A DNA stretch of 64,000 bases, taken from NCBI RefSeq assembly GCF_006227205.1, contig NZ_VCNG01000001.1:496001-560000 (forward strand), in the 5' to 3' direction. The DNA is from Pseudomonas sp. ICMP22404 (GTDB lineage Bacteria; Pseudomonadota; Gammaproteobacteria; Pseudomonadales; Pseudomonadaceae). The stretch's first letter is position 1; every line of letters starts with the position of its first letter. Shown here piece after piece: positions 35,331 to 44,324 of the stretch. The notes beneath the pieces are model-generated. The model searched no databases. It saw only the letters and a list, made by a program, of their open reading frames with translations, and had not been told where the DNA came from. The position numbers were made by a program, and so were the translations under genes.

Positions 35331-37616
35331 TTAAAGCGACGAATATTTCTTGCGCAGACGCTGACGGATCAGCTCGGCGAGGGTGTTCATGATGAAGGTG
35401 AACAACAGCAACACCAGCGCCGACAGGAACAGCACGCGGTAATGGCTGCCGCCGACTTCCGATTCGGGCATTTCCACCGCCACGTTGGCCGCCAGGGTCC
35501 GCAGGCCTTCGAACAGGTTCATTTCCATGACCGGCGTGTTGCCGGTGGCCATCAAGACGATCATGGTTTCGCCCACCGCACGGCCCATGCCGATCATCAA
35601 CGCCGAGAAGATGCCGGGGCTGGCGGTAAGGATCACCACGCGGGTCATCGTCTGCCAAGGCGTGGCGCCCAGGGCCAGGGAGCCCAGGGTCAGGCCGCGC
35701 GGCACGCTGAACACGGCGTCTTCGGCGATGGAGTAGATGTTCGGGATCACCGCGAAGCCCATCGCCAGGCCCACCACCAGGGCGTTGCGCTGATCGTAGG
35801 TGATGCCCAGGTCATGGGAGATCCACATGCGCATGTCGCCGCCGAAGAACCAGGCTTCCATGTACGGGCTCATGTACAGCGAGAGCCAGCCCACGAACAG
35901 GATCACCGGGATCAGCAGCGCACTTTCCCAGCCATCCGGCACTTTCAGGCGAACGGACTCCGGCAGGCGGCTGAAGACGAAACCGGCCACCAGGATGCCA
36001 ATCGGCAACAGCATCAGCAGGCTGAAGATACCCGGCAGGTGCCCTTCGACGTAGGGCGCCAGGAACAGGCCGGCGAAGAAGCCGAGAATCACCGTCGGCA
36101 TGGCTTCCATCAATTCGATCACCGGCTTGACCTTGCGGCGCATCCCGGGGGCCATGAAGTACGCGGTGTAGATGGCGGCGGCCACCGCCAGCGGTGCAGC
36201 CAGCAACATGGCGTAGAACGCGGCTTTCAACGTACCGAAGGTCAGCGGCGAGAGACTCAGCTTGGGTTCGAAATCGGTGTTGGCGGCGGTCGATTGCCAG
36301 ACGTATTTAGGCTCGTCGTAGTTCTCGTACCAGACCTTGCCCCACAACGCGCTCCAGGAGACTTCCGGGTGCGGGTTATCCAGCAACAGCGGTTTCAGCT
36401 TGCCACCCTGCTCCACGATCAACCGGTTTGCCCGGGGCGACATGCCGAACACGCCCTGCCCATCGACCACCTGGTCCACCAGCAATGTGCGGTGGGCAGT
36501 GCTGTGGAACACACCCAGCTTGCCAGCGGCGTCGAGGGCGACGAAGCCCTTGCGGCGCTCTTCGGCGGTGATCTCGACGATTGGCGCGGTGCCCATCTGG
36601 AAGGTGCGGATCTCTTTCAGGCGCTGCTCGCCGTCCACATCCCGGGCCATGAACCACTGGGACAGGCCGCCCTTGGAGTCGCCGACGATCAACGAAATCC
36701 CGCCCACCAGTTGGGTCGCGGTGGTGACCTGGGCGTCGGCATTTTCCAGCAACTTGTAACGACCGTTGAGGCTCTTGTCCCGCAGGCTGAACACATCGGC
36801 CTGGGCCCGGCCGTTGACCACGTACAGCCATTGCTGGCGTGGGTCGACAAAAATGTTCTTCACCGGCTCGGTCATCTGCGGCAGATCGATCCGCGTCTGC
36901 TCGCTGGTGACTTCACCGGTCATCATGTTCTCTTCGCTGGTGATCGACAGCACCTGCAACTGGGCGCCGCTGGAACCGGCGATCAGCAGGGTCGAATCGG
37001 TGGCGTTGAGGCTGACGTGCTCCAGGGGTGCGCCCTGCTCATTCAAGGCGATAGGTGTTTCGCCATAGGGGTATTCAACGGCCGGTGAGATGGTCTTCTT
37101 GCCGTCCGGGTAGCTGACCTTATAGGTGTGTCGGAACACCAGGGCCTGGCCATTGGACAGACCGATGGCTACCAACGGGCTGCCGGGCTGGTCTTCGCCA
37201 ATGGACGTCACGCTGGCACCGGCTGGCACCGGCAGGTCGACACGACGCAGCTCGGCACCGCTGTCGATGTCGTAGAACAGCGCCTGGCCCTTGTCGGAAA
37301 CCCGCATGGCGACCTGGTTCTGCTCTTCGATAGCGATCATCAGCGGCTTGCCGGCGTCCTGCATCCAGGCCGGGGTGATGGAGTCCTTGGCCGTCAAGTC
37401 CGCGCCCTGGAACAGAGGCAACACCACGTAGGCCAGGAAAAAGAAGATCAAGGTAATGGCAGCCAGAACGGCAAGGCCACCGACCAGGACGTACCAGCGG
37501 GTCAGGCGGTCCTTGAGCGCACGGATACGGCGCTTGCGTTGCAGCTCAGGCGTATTGAAATCAATGCGCTTGGGAGGGGAAGTCGTAGTCATTGTGGAAT
37601 TGGCCAGATCATTCAT
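35331..37616 (-). CDS. pstC: Phosphate ABC transporter permease PstC, extended form
   Basis: A 761-aa permease. A cytoplasmic start, one helix (about 43-66) and a large periplasmic domain (about 70-430) with repeated strand motifs (QNQVAMRVSDKGQALFYDI, LSNGQALVFRHTYKV), suggesting a beta-propeller. The permease core (about 450-755) follows, with EAA loop SVPRGLTLGSLALGATPWQTMTRVVL-type sequence. Enteric PstC is about 319 aa. ATG 37616 is chosen (AGGGTG 6 bases upstream), but ATG 37592 and GTG 37622 are possible; the Pho box at 37639-37656 would place the transcript start very near 37616. Confidence 0.94.
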   Translation of the reverse strand: MNDLANSTMTTTSPPKRIDFNTPELQRKRRIRALKDRLTRWYVLVGGLAVLAAITLIFFFLAYVVLPLFQGADLTAKDSITPAWMQDAGKPLMIAIEEQNQVAMRVSDKGQALFYDIDSGAELRRVDLPVPAGASVTSIGEDQPGSPLVAIGLSNGQALVFRHTYKVSYPDGKKTISPAVEYPYGETPIALNEQGAPLEHVSLNATDSTLLIAGSSGAQLQVLSITSEENMMTGEVTSEQTRIDLPQMTEPVKNIFVDPRQQWLYVVNGRAQADVFSLRDKSLNGRYKLLENADAQVTTATQLVGGISLIVGDSKGGLSQWFMARDVDGEQRLKEIRTFQMGTAPIVEITAEERRKGFVALDAAGKLGVFHSTAHRTLLVDQVVDGQGVFGMSPRANRLIVEQGGKLKPLLLDNPHPEVSWSALWGKVWYENYDEPKYVWQSTAANTDFEPKLSLSPLTFGTLKAAFYAMLLAAPLAVAAAIYTAYFMAPGMRRKVKPVIELMEAMPTVILGFFAGLFLAPYVEGHLPGIFSLLMLLPIGILVAGFVFSRLPESVRLKVPDGWESALLIPVILFVGWLSLYMSPYMEAWFFGGDMRMWISHDLGITYDQRNALVVGLAMGFAVIPNIYSIAEDAVFSVPRGLTLGSLALGATPWQTMTRVVILTASPGIFSALMIGMGRAVGETMIVLMATGNTPVMEMNLFEGLRTLAANVAVEMPESEVGGSHYRVLFLSALVLLLFTFIMNTLAELIRQRLRKKYSSL

Positions 37617-37638
37617 GCGCACACCCTAGCGATCCTGT

Positions 37639-37656
37639 ATGACAGAAAGATGACAA
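37639..37656 (-). promoter_or_regulatory. Pho box upstream of pstC
   Basis: On the minus strand it reads TTGTCAT-cttt-CTGTCAT, differing from the consensus by one base. A TAGGGT hexamer 10 bases further on could serve as the -10. pstC can thus be activated separately from pstS. Confidence 0.85.
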
Positions 37657-37715
37657 TGCAGTGACGCAGCAAATCCGCCGCCCGTGGAAGCTGGCAGCGG
37701 AGAGGAAATTAGTGT

Positions 37716-37831
37716 CTGTGGGAGCAGGCTTGCTCGCGAAGGGGCCAGCACATTCAACATGGATGCCGACTGATCCATCGCATTCGCGAGCAAGCCCGCT
37801 CCCACAGAGAGCCGGGCGTTGGCCCGGGCTC
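37716..37831. repeat. REP doublet plus hairpin after pstS
   Basis: REP pair CTGTGGGAGCAGGCTTGCTC and CGCGAGCAAGCCCGCTCCCA (37716-37807), followed by a GC-rich stem GAGCCGGGC / GCCCGGGCTC at 37809-37831 next to the pstS stop. Together they probably end or attenuate the abundant pstS transcript before pstC. Confidence 0.8.
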
Positions 37832-37836
37832 AGGTG

Positions 37837-38835
37837 TTACTTCTTGGCGACGTTTGCGCCTTCCGACAGACCCAGGTCAGCCAGTGCCTTGGCGGCTACT
37901 TTGGCTGGCAGTGGGATGTAGCCGTCCTTGACCACGACTTCCTGACCTTGCTTGGACAGAACCATCTTCACGAACTCGGCTTCCAGCGGGGCCAGAGGCT
38001 TGTTCGGGGCCTTGTTGACGTACACGTAGAGGAAACGCGACAGCGGGTATTTGCCGTTCAGTGCGTTCTCTTCGCTATCTTCGATGAACTCGGTGCTGCC
38101 TTTCTTGGCCAGGGCCACGGTTTTCACGCTGGCGGTCTTGTAGCCGATGCCCGAGTAACCCACGCCGTTCAGCGAGGAGCTGATCGACTGCACGACCGAA
38201 GCCGAGCCAGGTTGTTCGTTGACGTTTGGCTTGTAGTCACCTTTGCACAGGGCTTCTTCCTTGAAGTAGCCGTAGGTGCCGGATACCGAGTTGCGACCAA
38301 ACAGTTGAACCGGCTTGTTGGCCAGGTCGCCGGTCACGCCCAGGTCGCCCCAGGTCTTGACGTCAGCCTTGGCGCCGCACAGGCGGGTGGACGAGAAGAT
38401 CGCGTCGACCTGTTCCATGGTCAGGTGCTGGATCGGGTTGTCCTTGTGCACGAATACAGCCAGGGCGTCCACGGCAACCGGGATAGCGGTTGGCTTGTAG
38501 CCATACTTCTGCTCGAAGGCCTGCAGTTCGTTGTCCTTCATCTTGCGGCTCATCGGGCCCAGGTTGGAGGTGCCTTCGGTGAGTGCGGGCGGCGCGGTGG
38601 AGGAGCCGGCGGCCTGAATCTGGATGTTTACGTTCGGGTATTCCTTCTTGTAGTTCTCGGCCCACAAGGTCATCAGGTTTGCCAGGGTATCGGAGCCGAC
38701 GCTGGACAGGTTGCCCGACACACCAGTGGTCTTGGTGTAGCTCGGGATCGCAGGGTCAACAGCGGCAACCGCGTTGGCAGTCGCTACGCCAGCAGCGACA
38801 AAAGTCATTGCCGCCATCAAACGCTTCAGTTTCAT
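37837..38835 (-). CDS. pstS: Periplasmic phosphate-binding protein PstS
   Basis: A 332-aa protein with signal peptide [20 protein letters not shown]...AVAA. The mature protein has the phosphate-binding fold: [32 protein letters not shown], and [19 protein letters not shown], the Ser/Arg/Thr contacts of PstS proteins of the Pseudomonas type. TAGGAG lies 7 bases before ATG 38835. It is separated from pstC by REPs and 220 bases, each with its own Pho box, so it can be made in excess over the permease. Confidence 0.97.
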   Translation of the reverse strand: MKLKRLMAAMTFVAAGVATANAVAAVDPAIPSYTKTTGVSGNLSSVGSDTLANLMTLWAENYKKEYPNVNIQIQAAGSSTAPPALTEGTSNLGPMSRKMKDNELQAFEQKYGYKPTAIPVAVDALAVFVHKDNPIQHLTMEQVDAIFSSTRLCGAKADVKTWGDLGVTGDLANKPVQLFGRNSVSGTYGYFKEEALCKGDYKPNVNEQPGSASVVQSISSSLNGVGYSGIGYKTASVKTVALAKKGSTEFIEDSEENALNGKYPLSRFLYVYVNKAPNKPLAPLEAEFVKMVLSKQGQEVVVKDGYIPLPAKVAAKALADLGLSEGANVAKK

Positions 38836-38911
38836 GCCTTACTCCTAGCAGATAGGGTGTGTTAAGTCGGCCAAGTATCGGTAAGCCGTGTGAACACTCT
38901 ATGGCTGAAAT

Positions 38912-38929
38912 ATGACAATTGGATGAAAG
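38912..38929 (-). promoter_or_regulatory. Pho box upstream of pstS
   Basis: On the minus strand it reads CTTTCAT-ccaa-TTGTCAT, two mismatches to the 7-4-7 consensus. It lies 77 bases before the pstS start, leaving room for a -10 and a leader. Confidence 0.8.
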
Positions 38930-38968
38930 GCCAGCATTGAGTTTTACAGGATGATTCGCAGAGTCCCC

Positions 38969-39045
38969 TATCGCGAGCAGGCTCGCTCCCACAATGGTTC
39001 TGCGCCATCGCGTAAACCCTGTGGGAGCGAGCCTGCTCGCGATGA
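38969..39045. repeat. REP doublet
   Basis: Inverted pair CGCGAGCAGGCTCGCTCCCA and GGGAGCGAGCCTGCTCGCGA between the pstS promoter and the MFS gene end. Confidence 0.9.
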
Positions 39046-39074
39046 GGCCAGTAAAGCCAATGAAAAACGGAAGA

Positions 39075-40373
39075 CTAGCGCCCTTTCCTCCACAGGTAGG
39101 CACCCACCACCATCCCGACCCCACACAACACCGCCACATAATAAGCCGGCCCCATCGGGCTCTCCTTGAGCAGCAGGCTGACGATCATCGGCGTCAGGCC
39201 GCCGAAAATCGCATAGGCCACATTGTAGGAGAACGACAGGCCGCTGAAGCGCACCACCGGCGGGAAGGCTTTGACCATGACGTAGGGCACCGCCCCGATG
39301 GTGCCCACCAGCAGACCGGTGAGGGCATACATGGGGAACAGCCACTGCGGATGGTCGGCCAGGTTGTGGTAGAAGGTCCAGGCACTGGCCAGCAACGCGG
39401 CGCAACCGAAGACGAAGACCCGTCCCGCGCCGAAGCGGTCCGCCAGGGCACCGGCCAGGATGCAGCCAATGCTCAACATCACGATCGCCACACTGTTGGC
39501 TTGCAAGGCGGTGGTCGCCGCGAAATGGTAGACCGTCTGCAGGACCGTCGGCGTCATCAGGATCAGCACCACGATGGCGGCTGACAACAGCCAGGTCAGC
39601 AGCATGGAGATAACGATGGCGCCGCGGTGGTCGCGCAGCACCGCGCGCAACGGCACTTCTTCAGCCAGGGCCTTGCGCAATTGCAGTTCGGCGAACACCG
39701 GAGTCTCGTGGAGCCACTGGCGCAGATACACCGAAAAGAGCCCGAACACACCGCCCAGCAGGAACGGAATGCGCCAGGCGTAATCCGCCACTTCCACCGG
39801 CGTATAGAGGCTGTTGATCGCGGTGGCCACCAGCGAGCCCAGCAGGATCCCCGCCGTCAGGCCGGACGTGAGGGTGCCGCAGGCATAACCAATGTGGCGC
39901 CCCGGAACGTGTTCGGAGACAAATACCCAGGCCCCCGGCACTTCGCCGCCAATGGCCGCGCCCTGGATCACCCGCATCAGCAACAGCAGGATCGGCGCCC
40001 ACATGCCGATCTGCGCGTAGGTGGGCAACAGGCCCATGATCAGCGTGGGTACGGCCATCATGAAGATGCTCAGGGTGAACATCTTCTTGCGTCCCAACAG
40101 GTCGCCGAAGTGCGCCATCACGATCCCGCCCAGGGGCCGGGCCAGATAGCCGGCGGCAAAGATGCCGAATGTCTGCATCAGACGCAGCCACTCGGGCATG
40201 TCGGCGGGGAAGAACAATTTGCCGACCACAGTGGCGAAGAACACGAAAATGATGAAATCGTAGAACTCCAGGGCGCCGCCCAGAGCAGACAGCGACAGGG
40301 TCTTGTAATCGTTGCGGGTCAATGGACGGGCGGGTTGCGCAGGGGCTGCCGTGCTCGAAGGCGCAGTGGTCAT
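39075..40373 (-). CDS. MFS transporter, metabolite:H+ symporter type
   Basis: A 432-aa twelve-helix transporter. The N-terminus LSLSALGGALEFYDFIIFVFF with the acidic helix-1 pattern and the loop HFGDLLGRKKMFTLSI mark the metabolite:H+ symporter subfamily, which carries dicarboxylates, proline/betaine, shikimate and similar compounds. The substrate is not readable from sequence. ATG 40373 is the first Met that fits the family; the ORF upstream is not conserved. An MFS gene follows pstS in other Pseudomonas as well. Confidence 0.9.
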   Translation of the reverse strand: MTTAPSSTAAPAQPARPLTRNDYKTLSLSALGGALEFYDFIIFVFFATVVGKLFFPADMPEWLRLMQTFGIFAAGYLARPLGGIVMAHFGDLLGRKKMFTLSIFMMAVPTLIMGLLPTYAQIGMWAPILLLLMRVIQGAAIGGEVPGAWVFVSEHVPGRHIGYACGTLTSGLTAGILLGSLVATAINSLYTPVEVADYAWRIPFLLGGVFGLFSVYLRQWLHETPVFAELQLRKALAEEVPLRAVLRDHRGAIVISMLLTWLLSAAIVVLILMTPTVLQTVYHFAATTALQANSVAIVMLSIGCILAGALADRFGAGRVFVFGCAALLASAWTFYHNLADHPQWLFPMYALTGLLVGTIGAVPYVMVKAFPPVVRFSGLSFSYNVAYAIFGGLTPMIVSLLLKESPMGPAYYVAVLCGVGMVVGAYLWRKGR

Positions 40374-40563
40374 GGCGAAGGCTTCTCTTATAGTCGGTTC
40401 TGCAACCCGCAAATCGGGGTTGGAGCGGTTTGGCACGATAGCAAATTGTTCGAAAAAGCACAGTGAGGCGCGTCATTCTCGGTCGAAATCAGAACCCGGT
40501 AGTCGTCTCGACGTCTATCGCCCGATATACTCGCTAGCTTGCGACACTCTGTAAGGGGTTGCT

Positions 40564-40716
40564 GTGCGAAAACGTCGTTGGTGCAGGGTTTGTAGGAAAA
40601 AACGCCAGAACCAGCCGGTTTCGCAGAGTCTCCCTTTAGCGCGCCTTTACGAAAAACGTGACGAACGCAATGTGTTCGGGCTGAATCGTTTTTTACGAAG
40701 ACGGCTATTCACCTGA
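40564..40716 (+). CDS. Possible small basic protein with a CxxC motif
   Basis: A 50-aa frame, MRKRRWCRVCRKKRQNQPVS..., starting at GTG 40564 with AAGGGG 7 bases upstream and ending TGA 40714-40716. It is strongly basic, has one CxxC and a C-terminal run FLRRRLFT. The 380-base gap between the MFS gene and the thioesterase has no other gene. The good ribosome site and unbroken frame argue for expression; low GC and lack of a known family argue against. Tentative. Confidence 0.35.
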   Translation: MRKRRWCRVCRKKRQNQPVSQSLPLARLYEKRDERNVFGLNRFLRRRLFT

Positions 40717-40754
40717 AGTACAAGACAGAGTTACGGGTCAGAGGCACCCCCGGC

Positions 40755-41159
40755 ATGATAGAGCTCGAACAAGAAGATCCAATTCCGCAAGGCGACCTGG
40801 CCCTGCAAATCACCGCGCTTCCCCGCGAGACCAATGGCTTCGGCGATATCTTCGGCGGCTGGTTGGTGTCCCAGATGGACCTGGCCGGCACGGCAATGGC
40901 CAGCCGGGTAGCCGGCGGGCGCGTGGCGACCGTAGCGATCGATCGCATGGCGTTCCTGGTGCCAGTGGCCGTGGGGGCTCAGCTGTCGTTCTACACCCAG
41001 ACCCTGGAAATCGGCCGCAGCTCGATCCAGATGATGGTCGAGGTCTGGAGCGACGACCCACTGTCCAGTGAATGGCGCAAGGTGACCGAGGCGGTGTTCG
41101 TGTTCGTTGCTATCGATGGCAGTGGCCGCACCCGTTCGGTTCCGCCGCGCGCTCGTTAA
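40755..41159 (+). CDS. Acyl-CoA thioesterase, YciA type (hotdog fold)
   Basis: A 134-aa single hotdog-domain protein. It hydrolyses acyl-CoA to free acid and CoA in the cytoplasm. Typical features are TNGFGDIFGGWLVSQMDLAGTA, the conserved N-x2-G-x-I-F-GG-x-L-x2-x-D stretch with the catalytic Asp, and VATVAIDRMAFLVPV. Start ATG 40755 fits the family. It precedes a sugar epimerase gene in the same direction with a 57-base gap. Confidence 0.93.
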   Translation: MIELEQEDPIPQGDLALQITALPRETNGFGDIFGGWLVSQMDLAGTAMASRVAGGRVATVAIDRMAFLVPVAVGAQLSFYTQTLEIGRSSIQMMVEVWSDDPLSSEWRKVTEAVFVFVAIDGSGRTRSVPPRAR

Positions 41160-41216
41160 ACGCGACGGCCGTTTTGTGGTCCATTGCGGTTCCTGTTCCT
41201 GAACGAGGTTTGCAGT

Positions 41217-42116
41217 ATGCCCACGCCCAATGTCGAAGCCGTCAAACTGGATGAACTCAATGGCTGGCGTATCCGCCACGGTCAGGCCGAGTTGCTGGTG
41301 GCCCAGCAAGGCGCGCATATCCTCAGCTATCAAGTGGACGGCCAACCGCCGCTGATCTGGCTCAACGACCAGGCGACCTTCAAGGCTGGCAAGAGCATCC
41401 GTGCCGGTGTGCCGGTGTGCTGGCCGTGGTTCGGCAACCTGACCCGTAACCCCGACAGCGTCCAGGCCATGCGCGTGAGCAACGAGCCGGCCACCGCCCA
41501 TGGCCTGGTGCGGGCGATGGATTGGGAATTGAAAGGCATCGAAACCGAGGACGAAGGCCTGAAAGTCGAATTCGTGCTGCCCTATCCCGAAAACGGCCTG
41601 CCGGGCTGGCCTCATCAGGTCGACCTGACGCTGACCATCGTGATGGACGCGCAATTGCACATCCGCCTCACCAGCCATAACCGCGGCAGCGAAACCGTCA
41701 GCCTCAGCCAGGCGCTGCACAGCTATTTCGCGGTGAGCGACGTGCGCAACGTGCATGTCGAAGGCGTGGCCGGCTTGAACTACATCGAAACCCTGGACGA
41801 TTGGAATACCGCCACCCAGTCCGGCGACCTGCACTTTGCCGGCGAGACCGACCGTGTCTATCTCGATACCCCGGCGACGCTGAGCATCGTCGATCCGCAT
41901 TGGGAACGGCGGATCGAACTGACCAGCAGCGGCTCGCGCTCGGCGGTGATCTGGAACCCCTGGACCGAACGCGCCAAGGCCTTCAGCGACATGGCCGACG
42001 ATGGCTGGCAGCGCATGCTGTGCATCGAAACGGCGAATGTGATGGACGATGTGGTGACGCTGTTGCCCGAGGCCAGTCATACCCTGGGTGTGAGCATCAG
42101 TAGCAAACCGCTCTAA
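41217..42116 (+). CDS. Glucose-6-phosphate 1-epimerase, YeaD type
   Basis: A 299-aa aldose-1-epimerase-superfamily protein. Family features are QGAHILSYQ, the phosphate-contacting GVPVCWPWFG, ATAHGLVRAMDWEL with catalytic His, and the C-terminal VIWNPWTERAKAFSDM plus MLCIETANV containing the catalytic Glu. It interconverts alpha and beta anomers of hexose-6-phosphate in the cytoplasm. GAGG lies 9 bases before ATG 41217. The longer ORF from 41184 is not used. Confidence 0.93.
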   Translation: MPTPNVEAVKLDELNGWRIRHGQAELLVAQQGAHILSYQVDGQPPLIWLNDQATFKAGKSIRAGVPVCWPWFGNLTRNPDSVQAMRVSNEPATAHGLVRAMDWELKGIETEDEGLKVEFVLPYPENGLPGWPHQVDLTLTIVMDAQLHIRLTSHNRGSETVSLSQALHSYFAVSDVRNVHVEGVAGLNYIETLDDWNTATQSGDLHFAGETDRVYLDTPATLSIVDPHWERRIELTSSGSRSAVIWNPWTERAKAFSDMADDGWQRMLCIETANVMDDVVTLLPEASHTLGVSISSKPL

Positions 42117-42132
42117 AACCCATCACATCCCT

Positions 42133-42224
42133 CTGTGGGAGCGAGCCTGCTCGCGATAGCGATCTGTCAGCCACCATTACTTTGACTGATCCCACCGCTA
42201 TCGCGAGCAGGCTCGCTCCCACAG
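42133..42224. repeat. REP doublet
   Basis: Inverted pair TGTGGGAGCGAGCCTGCTCG and CGAGCAGGCTCGCTCCCACA between the convergent epimerase and DUF3299 genes. Confidence 0.9.
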
Positions 42225-42249
42225 GGGATCTGCGTCAGGTTGACCTGAG

Positions 42250-42786
42250 CTACAGATCCGCTTCCTGCACCACCCGCACCTTCTCCGCATCCAGCGCATA
42301 CGCCGCACTCGCCAGGTCGTTGTTGACCTTTTCGATCTTCAGCGTGCCGGTCACCCACAGCGGCGTGTAGATGTCGTCCAGCTTCAAGCCCTTGGGGTAG
42401 CGCACCAGCACCAGTTGGTTAGGCGGTGGCGGCGGAACGTGGATGCAGGCGCCGGGGTATGGCACCAGGAAGAACAGCGTGCTGCGGCCCTTGGCGTCGG
42501 TTTCCAGCGGCACCGGGTAGCCGCCGATGCGGATGTGCTTGTCGTTCATCGAGGCCACGGTCTTGGTCGAATACATCACCGCCGGCAAGCCTTTGCTTTG
42601 CTTCAGGCCACCCTTGTTGGTGAAGGTGCCATTGGCTTCGGGGGAGTTGTGGTCGATCTCGGGCATGGCCTCAAGGGCTTTCTGGTCCGACTTGGGCATC
42701 AGTTCGAGCCAATCGGTTTCCGGCAATTCGGCAGCATGGGCCAGGCCACTGCCCAGCAGAAGAAGGGTCAACACTAGACGGCGCAT
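42250..42786 (-). CDS. Exported DUF3299 protein
   Basis: A 178-aa protein with a signal peptide (MRRLVLTLLLLGSGLAHA). The mature domain begins with LPETDWLELMPKSDQKALEAM, then IRIGGYPVPLE, STLFFLVPYPGACIHVPPPPPNQ, the DUF3299 signature with a single conserved Cys, and a C-terminal strand that includes VTGTLKIEKV. Function unknown; paralogues often accompany ABC-type MacB-like exporters, but none is near. The start is ATG 42786, the first residue of the signal peptide. Confidence 0.88.
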   Translation of the reverse strand: MRRLVLTLLLLGSGLAHAAELPETDWLELMPKSDQKALEAMPEIDHNSPEANGTFTNKGGLKQSKGLPAVMYSTKTVASMNDKHIRIGGYPVPLETDAKGRSTLFFLVPYPGACIHVPPPPPNQLVLVRYPKGLKLDDIYTPLWVTGTLKIEKVNNDLASAAYALDAEKVRVVQEADL

Positions 42787-42877
42787 GAAAGGGCTCGGCG
42801 GCAATGAGTGATAGATGGAACGCCGGGCATTCTAGCCCCCCGCGCGCGCCATGCGCAGAGGGCTTTGTCGCATTGAT

Positions 42878-43123
42878 TCAGTTTCTTTTGATCAGGCCGT
42901 AGATCACCAACAACACAATCGCGCCGACCAGGGCACCGATGAAGCCGGCCCCTTGCCCAGCCTGGTAGATACCCAGGGCCTGGCCGCCATAGGTGGCTGC
43001 CAACGAACCGCCGATACCGAGCAGGATGGTCATGATCCAGCCCATGCTGTCATCGCCCGGTTTCAGGAAGCGTGCCAGCAGGCCGACGATCAAGCCGATG
43101 ATGATGGTTCCGATGATTCCCAT
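42878..43123 (-). CDS. GlsB/YeaQ/YmgE-family membrane protein
   Basis: An 81-aa protein with three hydrophobic helices and the glycine-rich pattern GLIVGLLARFLKPGDD and ILLGIGGSLAATYGGQALG. It belongs to the transglycosylase-associated (YeaQ/YmgE) family, which has no enzymatic role and is linked to stress response. A GAGGG site lies upstream of ATG 43123. It is monocistronic. Confidence 0.93.
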   Translation of the reverse strand: MGIIGTIIIGLIVGLLARFLKPGDDSMGWIMTILLGIGGSLAATYGGQALGIYQAGQGAGFIGALVGAIVLLVIYGLIKRN

Positions 43124-43226
43124 GGCATTTCCCTCTTTTTTGAGACGCTAAGCCAAAGCCTGGTCAGGCTTTGGCGCTTAGCCATGAGAGAGTCTTGCCG
43201 ATGAATGGTTCCACCGAAAACACGCA

Positions 43227-44312
43227 CTATTGCTCGGCGATCAGCGTCTCGACCTTGATGATCTGCTGGGCCAGCGTGGCCCGGTCAGCACAACGCAGGT
43301 TGGCGTGGCCGACCTTGCGACCGGCCTTGAACGCCTTGCCATAGTGATGCAGATGGCAATCGGCAATCGCCAGGACCTTCTCGGTGTCCGGTACTTTGCC
43401 GATGAAGTTCAGCATCGCGCTTTCGCCGACCTTGGCGGTCGAGCCCAGCGGCAGCCCGGCCACTGCCCGCAGGTGGTTCTCGAACTGGCTGCACTCGGCG
43501 CCTTCGGTGGTCCAGTGCCCGGAGTTGTGCACCCGCGGCGCGATTTCGTTGGCCTTGAGACCGCCGTCCACTTCAAAGAACTCGAACGCCATCACGCCGA
43601 CGTAGTCGAGCTGCTTGAGCACGCGGCTGGAATAATCCTCGGCCAGGGCCTGCAGCGGATGGTCGGTGCTGGCGACGGAAAGCTTGAGAATGCCGTCCTT
43701 GTGGGTGTTGTGCACCAGCGGGTAGAAACGGATTTCACCGTCGCGGGCACGCACGGCGATCAGCGAGACTTCACCGGTGAACGGCACGAAACCTTCCAGC
43801 AGGCAGCCCACGCTGCCCAGTTCGGCGAACGTACCGGCTACGTCTTCAGGGTTGCGCAGGACTTTCTGGCCCTTGCCGTCATAACCCAGGGTGCGGGTCT
43901 TGAGCACGGCCGGCAGGCCGATGGCTGCGACGGCGGCTTCCAGGTCTGCCTGGGATTGAATGTCAGCGAAGGCCGGGGTAGGAATGCCCAGGTCCTTGAA
44001 CATGTTCTTCTCGAACCAGCGGTCGCGGGCGATGCGCAAGGCTTCGGCGCTCGGGTAGACCGGGACGAACTGGGACAGGAAGGCGACGGTTTCGGCCGGG
44101 ACGCTCTCGAACTCGAACGTCACCAGATCGACTTCATCGGCCAGTTGGCGCAGGTGATCCTGGTCGCCGTAGTCGGCCCGCAGGTGTTCACCCAGCGCGG
44201 CGGCACAGGCGTCCGGCGCCGGGTCCAGGAAAGCGAAGTTCATCCCCAGCGGCGTACCTGCCAGGGCCAACATGCGACCCAACTGGCCGCCACCGATTAC
44301 ACCGATCTTCAT
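43227..44312 (-). CDS. purK: N5-carboxyaminoimidazole ribonucleotide synthase PurK
   Basis: A 361-aa ATP-grasp enzyme that carboxylates AIR with bicarbonate and ATP to N5-CAIR in purine synthesis. It starts MKIGVIGGGQLGRMLALAG and has the ATP-grasp lysine region KTRTLGYDGKGQ, a metal-binding FEFFEVDGG/EIAPRVHNSGHWT and the typical SQFENHLRAVAGLPLG. It follows purE by 12 bases and the two form an operon. Confidence 0.97.
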   Translation of the reverse strand: MKIGVIGGGQLGRMLALAGTPLGMNFAFLDPAPDACAAALGEHLRADYGDQDHLRQLADEVDLVTFEFESVPAETVAFLSQFVPVYPSAEALRIARDRWFEKNMFKDLGIPTPAFADIQSQADLEAAVAAIGLPAVLKTRTLGYDGKGQKVLRNPEDVAGTFAELGSVGCLLEGFVPFTGEVSLIAVRARDGEIRFYPLVHNTHKDGILKLSVASTDHPLQALAEDYSSRVLKQLDYVGVMAFEFFEVDGGLKANEIAPRVHNSGHWTTEGAECSQFENHLRAVAGLPLGSTAKVGESAMLNFIGKVPDTEKVLAIADCHLHHYGKAFKAGRKVGHANLRCADRATLAQQIIKVETLIAEQ

Positions 44313-44324
44313 TCGTCAACAACC

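Noticed and set aside
33006..37088. 1360-aa open frame on the plus strand opposite pstB-pstA-pstC
   Set aside because: It spans three well-identified genes on the other strand, is rich in His/Gln from antisense reading and matches no family.
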